Assembly: GCF_945859685.1 (NCBI RefSeq) | Contig: NC_079147.1 | Span: 58,930,946 to 58,994,945, forward strand | Direction: 5' to 3' | Source of the DNA: Eupeodes corollae | Taxonomy: Eukaryota > Arthropoda > Insecta > Diptera > Syrphidae | DNA length: 64,000 nucleotides | In this document: in pieces, positions 42,800 through 52,960 of the stretch | Position numbering within the stretch: position 1 is the first letter of the stretch | Layout: every line of letters begins with the position of its first letter | Translations under genes and position numbers: made by a program | The notes under the pieces: generated by a model | Database searches by the model: none | Told to the model about the DNA's origin: nothing | The model's input: only the letters and a program-made list of their open reading frames with translations

Positions 42800-43077
42800 G
42801 CCTAGTACATACTTGTGAACCATCTCGTGAACCCATACAAATTTCAGTTTTTGGTTCACCCGTGAACTTGCTCGTGAAGCTGAGTGGAGAACAAAGTGGA
42901 GAGTTTTCGTTCACGGGCAATTCACGTGCAAAATGTACGGGAACTGTTGGTGAAGCTTTGACATTTGGTTTGTTCATGTTCACAACGTGTACTCACAAGT
43001 GTGTACCAGTGAGCAATGTCAAAAGTTCACTTTCTCCACTGGCGAACGTTCACTTCACGAGGAAGTATGTACTAGGC
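42800..43077. mobile_element. 278-bp MITE with TTTAA target duplication
   Basis: The left end GCCTAGTACATACTT and the right end AAGTATGTACTAGGC are perfect inverted repeats of 15 bases, and TTTAA lies directly outside both (42795-42799 and 43078-43082). Inside, the word GTGAAC/GTTCAC and close variants recur at least ten times on both strands (for example CTCGTGAAC, CCGTGAAC, GTTCACGGG, GTTCACTTCACGAGG), and AGTGGAGAA occurs in both halves in mirror positions. There is no transposase. The superfamily is open: 5-bp duplication with this end does not let me choose. The intact ends suggest a fairly young insertion. Confidence 0.85.
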
Positions 43078-43082
43078 TTTAA

Positions 43083-45039
43083 GCTAAAAATATAATTTTT
43101 GTTTCATGATTATTTAGCTGCTTTAATACTCTTGTTCCATTTTATACCATAATCACCCTTTTAAATGTTTTATTTCCTTTTTCTTCCCTCAATATGTCAA
43201 CAGCTAAAACATATATAAAAGCTTTATATTACGACTCGCATATGTCTGTTCGTTGTTCTAATGAGGGTAACTTGAATACATATTCCTTTCTTTTTTTTGA
43301 GATTTTTCTCATGGGTCGTTTTTGTATACCCAATCTCGTCAACAGTCATTCCTCAATGGACTTAACTCCCAAGGCCTTTCATATATGATTGCACAAAAAG
43401 CTGTATCTCAAAACCAAATAAGAAGACGAAAGAATAAAAAGAATAGATAGATATAAAAAAGACCTATAAAGACCGCTTTCAGCATCAGGATTGAAGAGTC
43501 GGGGAAGCAAGGGAAACGGAAAGGGATGATGATGAAAATAGACACAAGATGAATGTGAAATATAGAATCCCATTAGTATTATACGCCATGTTTGAATAGG
43601 ATTAAGTACTTTTTGCGTACGTACGATTTTACCTTGAATTTTCTACAAAATGATAAACGACCCTTTTATGTCTTCCATCCATATAGACTCTACACCAATC
43701 ACCATACAGCACTATACGATGCCATGCCATACCATGCCTCCTTGGAATCCTTGCGTACACAAAGCTTATCCAAACGGATCTTTGCGTATCCCACAGGATC
43801 AAGAGAGGAGAGCAAAAGTAAACGAGTATACAAGTATAGTGAAAAAGCGCGGGGGGGTCTGGAGTGGAGTGTGGGTGATGTGGGAGATGGCGCGGTGGCA
43901 ACGGCGCGGCGCACGGTGGCGGTAGCTCACGGTGGTGTGGCAGTGGCAACAAAGATTCATGTCAATTTACCACCTCCCAAGTGGATGCCAAGGGGATTTC
44001 CGGGTACAGTCCATGGACGAGCTTCCTGCTTCTAATAAGTGATGTGCTCTGTTCTGTGATGTGTTGACTTGAGCGGCATGGGCGCCACGGCCAACCGAAC
44101 GACGACCGACTACCAACTACCGAGCGATGACTACGGCAACGATGATGGTATAACCCTATAAGTTGTGTCTATTTCTGTGAGTCTCTGTCTGGGTTACTCG
44201 AGAACGTCTCATTACTGCGGCTTCTCGAAACCCTTTGCGGAGATGATGGGTAAATATTTGAATTTCGCTTCGAATCCGACTATTTGTATAACTCTTCTTG
44301 CTCGATTCAATATATATAACGAGACACAGACACGGAGGGAGTCATCTTCTTCCAACTTCCAACAAAGCGGATGCTGGATCCTTAAAAAAGGAAACGATAC
44401 CAAATTGCTGGAATTATTGACCTTTGTCCCAAAAAAAAAGAAAAACAAATATACATACCTACAGACACTCCTTCATGTGAGCTTACGGGAAATTAAATGG
44501 CAATTAAAATTGTTAAATGTAGAATTGTGTTCTTTGGATTGCAGCTTTTCCAAGAAGAGAGCTCAATTTAAATTGACATGGAATTTTGATTCCTTTTTTG
44601 GGGCTAGGCTAGCAGCGCGGGAGTCTGGGGATAAGGTCATGTGTGGAGGATTAAGACCAACCGAAATCAGTCCGTCTTTGGGTATGTGGAGTATACCTAC
44701 GGTTTTCTTATATACAATAGAAATATGTATCTAGGATCTCTGTTCCTTTGCCTTCCTAACTTACTTTGTCTGAATTCCTCCAGCCAGAAGTAGGTAGATG
44801 TCATGTTCATTATACAGTGTCTTGCTTTTAAAGTGATTAAATTGGATTATAATATTGTTTGAGGAATTGGGTATCTTCTTCTTCTTTAATAGAGTCTACA
44901 CTTGGAGAAAGGAACTTGGCAAAGTGGTTTTTAATGTATTTAAGAAAATATTTAATTGGCCAAAATAGAGCCCTTCAGAACTTAAGTTTTTAAACACCTC
45001 TAATAGAAAACTTGAAACATGAAAGGGTTACTTTTTTTA
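43083..45039. other. Unique-looking DNA with a short GC-rich zone
   Basis: No transposon recognised. Between about 43850 and 43950 the sequence turns unusually G-rich (GGGGGGGTCTGGAGTGGAGT, GGCGCGGTGGCAACGGCGCG, CGGTGGCGGTAGCTCACGGT). Two open frames (43592-44035, 147 codons; 44165-44734, 189 codons, TTG start) run through the area. They have no motif I know and their codons look unselected, yet the second is long for AT-rich DNA. The GC-rich patch may be regulatory or part of a host exon. Confidence 0.4.
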
Positions 45040-45257
45040 AAAAACTTTAATCACATGCCAATTCTTCGGATGTGCAACTGCCTGGACAAAATGTGATACG
45101 CTCATTAAGTTCCGATCCAAACAGCATTGTACAATGGAGAATAATAAAACGCGTGGAATTTAATGCTTTGAAAACCCAATGCTCTTTTGTATAGTTAAAG
45201 CGAGACATATCACCCTTGCCATTATTCATGGATGAATAATGCGTCGCGGAATCTGAA
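45040..45257 (+). pseudogene. Jockey-type LINE fragment (family A), upstream half
   Basis: The plus strand reads SSDPNSIVQWRIIKRVEFNA, LKTQCSFV, a stop, LKRDISPLPLFMDE, a stop, CVAESE. This matches the RT C-terminal part of Jockey family A just before ...LSVLGM in the copy at 24.2 kb. The frame ends in GAATCTGAA, the duplicated target of the RTE insertion, and resumes at 45501. Confidence 0.72.
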
Positions 45258-45500
45258 GGAATCAGAGCAGATGGATATCAACGCTCCAGCCCGGAAGGTC
45301 TTCGAATCCAATCCCGAGGGACGGTGCAGTAGAGGAAGACAGCGACTCAGGTGGCGCACCCAAGTGGGAGAGGATCTCAACCAACTTGGCGTCCGAAATT
45401 TAAAACAGCTAGCTAGGGACCGAGCTGGCTGGAGACGCTTGTTGGTTGAGGCCCAGGTCCGCCCGGACTGTTGCGCTACCTTTAGTAAGTAAGGAAGTAA
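45258..45500 (+). mobile_element. 243-bp 5'-truncated RTE insertion with 9-bp duplication
   Basis: Contains DINAPARKVFESNPEGRCSRG, RQRLRWRTQVGEDLNQLGVR, NLKQLARDRAGWRRLLVEAQ, VRPDCCATFSK and the normal 3' end CGGACTGTTGCGCTACC with tail TTTAGTAAGTAAGGAAGTAA. The word GAATCTGAA stands on both sides (45249-45257 and 45501-45509). The open, uninterrupted frame and clean ends mark a recent insertion. It is the most intact view of the RTE 3' terminus in the window. Confidence 0.93.
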
Positions 45501-45900
45501 GAATCTGAACATGTCGATATTCTCGGTATGTGTACCACCAATCACCTCTTGTGGTGCTGCAAGATTTTTGGTTTTTCTAAGGGTATGCAAGAAGTTTGTC
45601 TCTCCCTTTGATCTGGCTATTATCTACAAGACTCATATACGTCCAAAGCTTGAGTATAACTTAAATATATGGGCTGGTGCTCCTGCAACTTATTAAAGCC
45701 TCTTGAACGGTATTGCACGTAGATTGATTGGTGATAATACTATCATAGAATCATTTACGTCGCTCAAACATCGTCGTAAAGTTTCTTGTCTCACCCTCTT
45801 TTACATTTATTTTAACAATTTATGCATTCCTCCCCTTAAACAGTTCAACCGTAACACTCGCGTTTCTAGGAATGCTCATCAGTATATCATATAAATATAT
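45501..45900 (+). pseudogene. Jockey-type LINE fragment (family A), C-terminal half
   Basis: Reads HVDILGMC.TNHLLW after the target duplication, then KKFVSPFDLAIIYKTHIRPK, LEYNLNIWAGAPATY, RRLIGDNTIIESFTSLKHRR, KVSCLTLFYIYFNNLCIPPL and KQFNRNTRVSRNAHQYII. Joining it with 45040-45257 after removing the RTE and one duplicate gives the same spacing as in the copy at 24.2 kb (VAESE-HVDILGM versus IQEIN-QLSVLGM). A stop follows PATY near 45696. It ends at 45894 before the last part of the protein. Confidence 0.85.
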
Positions 45901-47034
45901 TTAAGTTTTTTGTTAAAAAATTCTATCCAAAACTTTTTTTTAACAAAAAACCGGAGATTCAAAAAATTAAAAAAACACTGATTGGAAATGGGTTTAACTC
46001 AAGTATTCTGAAAACAAAGGAAGACATTACCAACATATTGTCATTTTTAGCAATTCAAATGAATAACGTTGGACAGAAAATTTTGTTTGGGAATTTCTTG
46101 AGATTGTTGAGGTTTACGAACATTTCAAAGTATCAAATTTATCTTCACAGATAAAGTTGCAATCTCTAAAAAAGAGCACTACAAACATAACACGGATTAA
46201 TTAAGTCGACATTTTATTTCGAGTGTTATGGCTAATCCTCCCTTAACATCACATTTTTTTTTCCTGTTTCAAGGACCGACCTATCACATATTCCATATTA
46301 TGTTTTATATAGTGAGTTAAGGTCAGAAGAAGGATTATTTTTTACCCAACAAATGCTCAGCTTATTTAACACAAAATTTTCTTTCAGTGTAACTAAGAAT
46401 AAAGATGAAAAAAAAAAGATTGAATTGGATTAAATTTGTTTACAAAATTTATAATTCTGACCAAACGTGATATGACTTCAAAAGTGTTTGTCGCCGTCAT
46501 CTCTTAATAATTATGGCATGAACATTAAACCATTCTTGCTTTAAAAATAAATAAGTTTAATATCTACCAATTAAAAAAGAAAACCGATAGATAAATCCAC
46601 CATTCGCGTTAGTTACAGGTTTGTCAAAAACTACTGAGATTTTAGAATTTACGAGTATATCAATATCGAGCTCAATATTTTACCTCAATTAATTTGAAAT
46701 ATTGACAAATTGCCGTGGTTGAAAAAATTATTTCCGACATATAGGAACTAGGATGTCAAGTTGTATATTCGTAAGCAATTATAATTAAAGACATGACAAT
46801 CATGACTTTACGATATTAGAGAAGTCAAAAAGGTGGGTCCCTCTATAGTCCAAACCATTTGGTCAATTGACCCCAAACTTGAAAATTAGGATTTTAAGAA
46901 AATTCATGTTAGGCATTCTTCCCTGTTTTTCTAATGATCAAAAACAAAAGTAGCCCCCAAACAATTGATTTTGTTTAAGTTCAATTTTCTCAAAAACGAA
47001 CGGATAAATTCGTATTAAATTTTCTTAAATTATT
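45901..47034. other. AT-rich non-coding DNA
   Basis: No convincing gene. Long stretches read as partially open frames with no shared motif. It leads directly into the 5' block of the Helentron-like copy at 47035. Confidence 0.45.
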
Positions 47035-48120
47035 TTTAACTTCCCATAGGAAGTTATTGTAATGCGTCCGATTTGTAAAATTGAAAATTTTGACTTTTCT
47101 CGACGTTTCAAGGTCACTAGAGTCGAAATAAAAGATTTTCAAGAACCAGAAGAGGTTTTTTGAGAAAAATGCATTTAACGGTTTTTTTTTTATATATCAA
47201 AAAATATGAAAAAAAAAATTTGTCACCTCCAAAATTTTACGACTTAAATATGATTGCATCTCCAAAACAATTTTGTGCAACGAAGAAGAATGTTTTTGAC
47301 ACCTGATAAAATTTTCAGAAAAATCGAATTGACAGTTTTTTTTAATAAAAAATAAAAATCTAAAAAAAAACATTACTCAAAGTTGGTAAAAATTGAATAT
47401 CGATTCAAACATCTTTTTAAAAACTTGGAGTTAAAACTTCAATTTCATTTTATCTTGTAAGAAATATTGTTTTCAACATTCCGAAAAATGTTGAGAAAAA
47501 TCGAATCGACAGTTTTCTTACAAAAAAAAATCTAAAAAAAATTAATGAAAGTTGGTAAAAATTAATTTTCGATTTTAAAATCTTTTCAAAACTTTGAAAT
47601 ATTCGCTTAGATTTATTTTTACCTTTCTTAAAATATTGTTGTCAACAATCAGTAAAATTTTGAAAAAAAAATCCAATTGACAGTTTTTGAACAAAAAAAT
47701 TAAAAACGGAAAAAAAATTAACAAAAGTTGGTAAAATATGATTTTCGACTTAAATATCTTTTCAAAAATTTAAGAAAATAGCTTTTTACTAATTTGTACT
47801 TATAGGAAATATTGTTTTCAACATTAGGACAAATTTTTTTACAAAAAAATAAAAACCTAAAAAAAAATATATAAAAGTTGGTAAAAATTGATTTTTGACT
47901 GAAATACCTTTTCAAAAAATTGAAATATTGGCTTCAAACTTATTTTATTTCACAGAAAATATTGTTTTCGATATTCAGTTATATTATTTAAAAATCCAAT
48001 AGTCTATACGCAAATTTGGTAAAAATTGATTCGAGTACAAATAGACAATCTTTTAAGCAAGACAAATCGACAGACGGGATGTGAAGTTATCAGTGTGGGT
48101 CGCATCCCAGCCTCTTTTTT
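47035..48120 (+). mobile_element. Helentron-like element, longest copy
   Basis: The 5' block starts with AACTTCCCATAGGAAGTT, a palindrome (AACTTCC/GGAAGTT), then ATTGTAATGCGTCCGATTTG, CTCGACGTTTCAAGGTCACT and AGAGTCGAAATAAAAGATTT. Five diverged tandem units follow, each starting near GTTGGTAAAAATTGA; starts are at about 47382, 47551, 47727, 47877 and 48013, so unit length is about 140-176 bases. The 3' end has GACAAATCGACAGACGGGAT, GTGAAGTTATCAGTGTGGGT and CGCATCCCAGCCTCTTTTTT; GGGATG and CATCCC can pair. No coding frame. This set of features resembles Helentron-derived DINE/HINE repeats of flies; no helicase is present. Confidence 0.65.
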
Positions 48121-50554
48121 TCTTAATTTGGCTTCTTCCAATAAAAAACAAATATTTTTGTATTGCTCAAAAGGGGTTACCCCATAGAGCTATTGTTTTG
48201 TTTTTAAGTTTTCTGAAAAACTGATATATTGTTTACAAAAATACTTTATTAAAAAATGTCCACATTTTAGTTTTGGGTTCTTAAAAATAATACTATTTTA
48301 ATTTTTTTCTCAAAAATTGATGTATCAACATCAAGTGAATATCAAAAACATTTTTTAATAAAAATTGAAAAACTTTATACCTACAAAATTAATAAAAAAA
48401 AATCTCTATCGATTTTCATAAAAGTTGTTAAAATAAAGATTTTTTTACAAATTAAATGGCATGTTCTTAAATATTGCAATATAGATACTATTTTTAAACA
48501 CACTCTTTGGATACAGGAGCAAGTTTGTGTGGCCCAGTCGTAATTATTAATTAAATACGCCCTTTTAAAACTCATAAAAACAATCGAAAATGTTGTCTTT
48601 AAGGATAAATTAAAACTCAAAACATCTCTTAACAATAACTTGTATGATGATTTTTAAAAAATACAAATCTTTTTCTTCTAGAAACAATTAGTTTTGAATA
48701 TATTTTATAAAATTGACATTTTCGTTACAAGCACGAAATTAACTTTCAAATCGTTTTTGCTTTTTCCTTGAAAAACCGTTTTAACATAAATGGCTTAGCG
48801 TTCGTTTAAGATTTTTGTAAGGCAGGTGAAATTTAACATTTTATAAAGATTTTACGAATGTGATATGAAATAATATACTAAATATTTTAACTAGATTTGG
48901 AAAACCAACCAAAATGGCTAAAAACAGCCTTAAATACGTGTTTGTTCGAATTTTGAAAACAAAAAAAAAAAATTAAAAGCGGTTCAGAGTTAAATTGTCC
49001 ATCAAAATGTTTGTGGGTTGACTTACGCCCATATTATTGAGAATATAAAAAAATTATTTAATATCAGAACTAGATTTGTAAGGTTTCCAGTTTGAGGTTT
49101 TCCAAAAATTTGTTTTCGATGTTAACAAAATGAAAAACTGTTGTAATAATTGTATTGTTTTTTTATTCAAATTTCTGCAAAACTCAAAACATAAAAATTA
49201 AAACTTTTTAAATCATGCTGTAGAACTGGTTTGGAAGAAACATCGTAATATGGGCGTTAGACTTATTCTGTGATATCTCAAATACCAATAGATAATGCCT
49301 TTGAAAGTTCTTGTGGTTCTTTTTAGTAGCACTCTACAAACAAAATGTTTGATGATAATTTGGTGATTTGGACACAATTTTTTGAAACTATAAAAGAAAT
49401 TAAAGATTTTTTTAAAATCTTCCACAAAAATGTTTTTATACCCAAAGCCAGAAAATGCTAGTAAGTCAACTCTAAATGTTAACCGCCTATAAGTCTGTTA
49501 TTATTCTTTCTTAAGACTTTAAAAAGATTGATTGATATTCATTTAAGGCAAGTATTGATACAAGACTTGATACGTCTACGTCTAAACATGCTCTTGCAAA
49601 TTTTTCCGACTTTATACCGATCCGACGGACTGAATACAATAACGACTTTTTTTTAAACAATATTGGATTTTCAAATCGATTAGGTGAATATTTTTTTAAT
49701 CAAGGTGATCAATAAAATTAAAATAAAATTGATATCAAAATGATATCGAAATACGAAATTTCTCCAAGTCGTAATTATTTTAGTGGGTGCCAGGAAGCTT
49801 TTTACTGGGAGTTTAGCAAAACCAGCAGCTGAAAAATAAATCTTCAAATCAACTTACGAAATAAAAGAACGGTTTTATTTTCCAGATTGGAAATTTAAGT
49901 TATGTTTTATTACCTGGAAAACCTTGGCCGAAGCCGATATTAAAACTCATGATCTTTTATAAAAGAGAAAGATACAAATTAAATTATTGAGATTGCAAGA
50001 AGGTGAATTCTCGATGAGTGTTTTGCAAAAGAAAATGATGGATGTAATGATCAAAACCGATAAAAGAAATCTCTCCAAGAAAAGTATTTCGACAAGAAAA
50101 AAAATCAAACATGGGTAAACGCTTCCCGTAATATCGGGATTCTTCGACTTCGACTCGAAGGTCAAAAGGACGAATTCGAAAAAATTAAAAACACCAGCAA
50201 AAGCAATATTCTTAGAAACAACAGAAAACACTATACTTAGCTTCTTTTTGACTTCCTTCAACAGCTATCGTAGTCCTTCCTCAACAACTTTTCTCCACGG
50301 CAGAACAAAACAAAATCTTTAACTCAATAAAAATCAGATATCAAAAGTTAATCTCAACCTTTTGAAAGGTCTCTTAAATTAATCTCACTTGTTGGGATTT
50401 ACAAAAATGATCACTTAATAACCAGTTTCCTCAATTTTTTTTTCGGTTTCTGAGAGAGAAACTTTTATTTTGACTTTTTTTAGGTTTTGGTTAACCGGTG
50501 ACCACTTATTGCTGAGAGAAAATAATAAATTTTAATTTACTTTACCCGTTAGAA
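48121..50554. other. AT-rich non-coding DNA
   Basis: No recognisable element. Short open frames on the minus strand are A/T-driven and have no motif. Words such as GACTTACGCCCATATTATT near 49018 and AATATGGGCGTTAGACTTAT near 49247 are roughly inverse to each other. Sequence near 49500-50500 lies upstream of the hAT end but I could not read hAT protein in it. Confidence 0.4.
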
Positions 50555-50840
50555 AGTTCTTTGTTTAGAATTTCTAAGAAATGTTCATTTAGTCATTTAT
50601 CAACACCCTTTGATTCGGTCTACCCTCGTTTGCCGTTGGACACTAACATCATTTTATTTTTTCAAAATCTCAAATTGAAATCTTCTAACATTTTTGAGAT
50701 CGCTCTGGTTGTACTGAGCGTTCCAGCAACGCAAGTATCAGTGGAAAGGGCGTTTTCTTCTCTAAGCTTTATACCTAGTAAAAGAAGATATAATTTAAAT
50801 CAAAAACTCTTGAGAGTTTACTTTTAGTTAGGCTTAATAA
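50555..50840 (+). pseudogene. hAT transposase C-terminal dimerisation domain
   Basis: The frame holds FEIALVVLSVPATQVSVERA, FSSLSFIPSKRRYNLNQKLL, the classic hAT C-terminal pattern (A..vLs.PaTs.svERaFS...I..krR..L). This domain brings transposase subunits together. The upstream catalytic part was not found, and TAG closes the frame at about 50828. It is an isolated C-terminal fragment. Confidence 0.83.
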
Positions 50841-51349
50841 TTAAGAATTAACTTTTTTTACTTGCAAAATAAAAAAATCATATAATTTATCATTTTAACC
50901 ATTTTTTATTTATTTTCTACGGAAAAGGTTTGGTGGCCATCATCATGGCGAGCTTGACCCTTCCGGCATCTTGCCCTTAGGCAATCCTCTCTGATCTTAT
51001 GAATGATGATCGATCTGTCACGGTCCCGCAACTTCCTCCATCCATAAGATTGGATTGCACGTGATCTCTTTAAAGAGGTGATGCGATCACCCCGTAGCTC
51101 TGTGAGTGAGTTCAGCTCTTCATTTTCGAACCAAGACTTTCTGGAAAATCGTGTCGAATTCCTCGCATTACCGAGTACCTACACGCGCTAGATTTTAGTT
51201 GAGGAAAAACTACTTACGTCGTGTTGAAGAAAGTTGGTAGCCAAGCCTATAAATAAAATGAAAGTTTAATAACTTTCTTCTTTGAGTGATTTTCTATCGT
51301 TAACACTTTATGATGGGCTTTCGGCCATACTAAGTTAAAGATGATGGGT
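50841..51349. other. Unassigned stretch
   Basis: The minus strand of 50930-51170 is more open and basic than its surroundings (SWFENEELNSL, LRDRDRSIIIHKIREDCLRA), similar to the linker of LINE proteins (W.NEEL..LR). This is not enough to assign it. The rest holds no signal. Confidence 0.3.
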
Positions 51350-52960
51350 CATACGTGGGTCAACCGTCGCACAGTTCGTTATTGTGGAATCCTTTCGCAC
51401 ACTTTGGTGAGACCTGTCAAATTTGCTTTCCCAAAATGGCGTCATACACCTTGCCACGCACCATCAAATACTCCCTTTATCATAGAGAGCTCACTATAGT
51501 TGCTTTTCTTGACATCAAAGGTGCTTATAACAACGTGGACACATCTGCGATCACATTTGCACTAACATAATATAGAAGTAGGGAGTTCGCTTGGGGAGTT
51601 AATTCAATTAATGCTTGCTAGCAGAATAATTAACTCAAAACTCGGCAACTCTTCTGCCAAAAAATTCGTTAGTAGAAGGACACCGCAAGATGGTATTCTA
51701 TTCCCTCCCATCTGGAACCTAGTGGTGAATAAAATCGTTATTAGTCTAGATGCGGAGGGTTTCAGAGTGATTGCCCATGCTGATGACACTGATATAGCGG
51801 TTTCAGGAAGAATCTTAAGACCTTAAAAGCACTCTTGCAAATGCCTTAGACTGACTATAAAACTACAACAAAAAACAGCTAATCGCTGTGAATTGGGTGT
51901 TACCCACACGAAACCTAACTACTCCTATTTGAAATACAAAATTAAATTTGTAAACCCTTCTGTATTACAGGTTTCAATTAAAGTTCAAACTAAATTCCAA
52001 ACTAAATATACAAAAACAGACTCAAAAAACCTAATTTGGCTTGTTTTTCTTGCGACAAAGCTATTAGTTATTAGTGGGGCTTTTTTTCCGAACTATGCAT
52101 TGTGGTGGACTGCTTAAAAGTAAGCTATAAACAGGGACAAAATAAATGAAGTCTAACTTTCAGCTTGCCTATATATTAGCGGATTGCTTCACACGACCCA
52201 ATCTGAGGCACTGGAAACCCTACTCTGCAAGCAAACAAAAAGTTGTAAGCTCTGCTATTCGCCTCTAAGCTTCGTCGTAAATGATTAACAACAACATTGG
52301 CTACTCCGTAGTTCTAAGGTATTTAGAATCAATTTCAAAGCATCATCCCCCAACCGCAATTCTACAGAAACTTCCAGATTTCTATACCTTTCAGATCTTG
52401 TTAGGAGAGTACGTCAAATGTGGAAGATGAATCAATCAACTTTTATACAGATGGATCAAAAACAAAAGAAGGGATTGGTGGAGGTGAGTACTCTGAACAC
52501 TGTAGCGTGTTCCACAAGGAACTTTTGGTTATATAAGTTGTCTTGCCCTATCTTAAAGAAAACGTGATATCAACATTTGATATCCGTATTTGATTAAATA
52601 GTCAGGCCGCTATCAAATTTCTGGACCCTGTCTTTACAGTCTATAACAGCTCATAATTGTCGATCATCTCTAATGGAGATGGCGCAACAGTTAAATATTC
52701 ACCCTTGCTGGGTATCGGGCCATAGAGACATTCCAGCTAACTGCAAGTAAGATGAACTCGTCTTTTGCGGACGCTGTGTGGACGAGGAAGAGGAAGAAAC
52801 AAAAATTACCTACAAAATTTCTTCTATAACGATTTAGACGATCATATTAGCATAATCAGCCTTTCAGGTTTTGAGAGGGACTCAAACTGGTTTTATTGAG
52901 CTTAGAAAGCTCAAGATTTCTGTGGTATCACAGTGGAGTATTAAACTGACCTAAGTGTGT
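51350..52960 (+). mobile_element. LOA/R1-group LINE fragment with RNase H
   Basis: Reads TIVAFLDIKGAYNNVDTSAI (first catalytic motif), VSRRTPQDGILFPPIWNLVV, NKIVISLDAEGFRVIAHADD, TDIAVSGR, then decayed sequence and FYTDGSKTKEGIGGGEYSEH, CSVFHKELLVI (RNase H start), AIKFLDPVF and CGRCVDEEEEETKI (C-terminal zinc-binding zone). The polymerase box is HADD instead of YADD and GG has become DG in the TPQGG box. Many frame breaks. It is a different family from the LOA copy at 8.6-10.8 kb (SAKYLG...). Confidence 0.72.

Noticed and set aside
42738..43095. Open frames of 81 and 113 codons over the MITE
   Set aside because: They run across the terminal inverted repeats on both strands and only translate the GTTCAC repeats.
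44165..44734. 189-codon frame as host gene
   Set aside because: Non-ATG start, no domain, and A-rich runs such as PKKKKNK from a poly-A tract; kept only as a remark in the regional entry.
47380..48020. CRISPR-like array
   Set aside because: Repeats are long, diverged and AT-rich with no constant spacer size, in an insect genome; they are tandem units of a repeat.
49014..49270. Inverted repeat of GACTTACGCCCATATTATT as a transposon end pair
   Set aside because: The two words match only over about 11 bases, with no target duplication and no further pairing.
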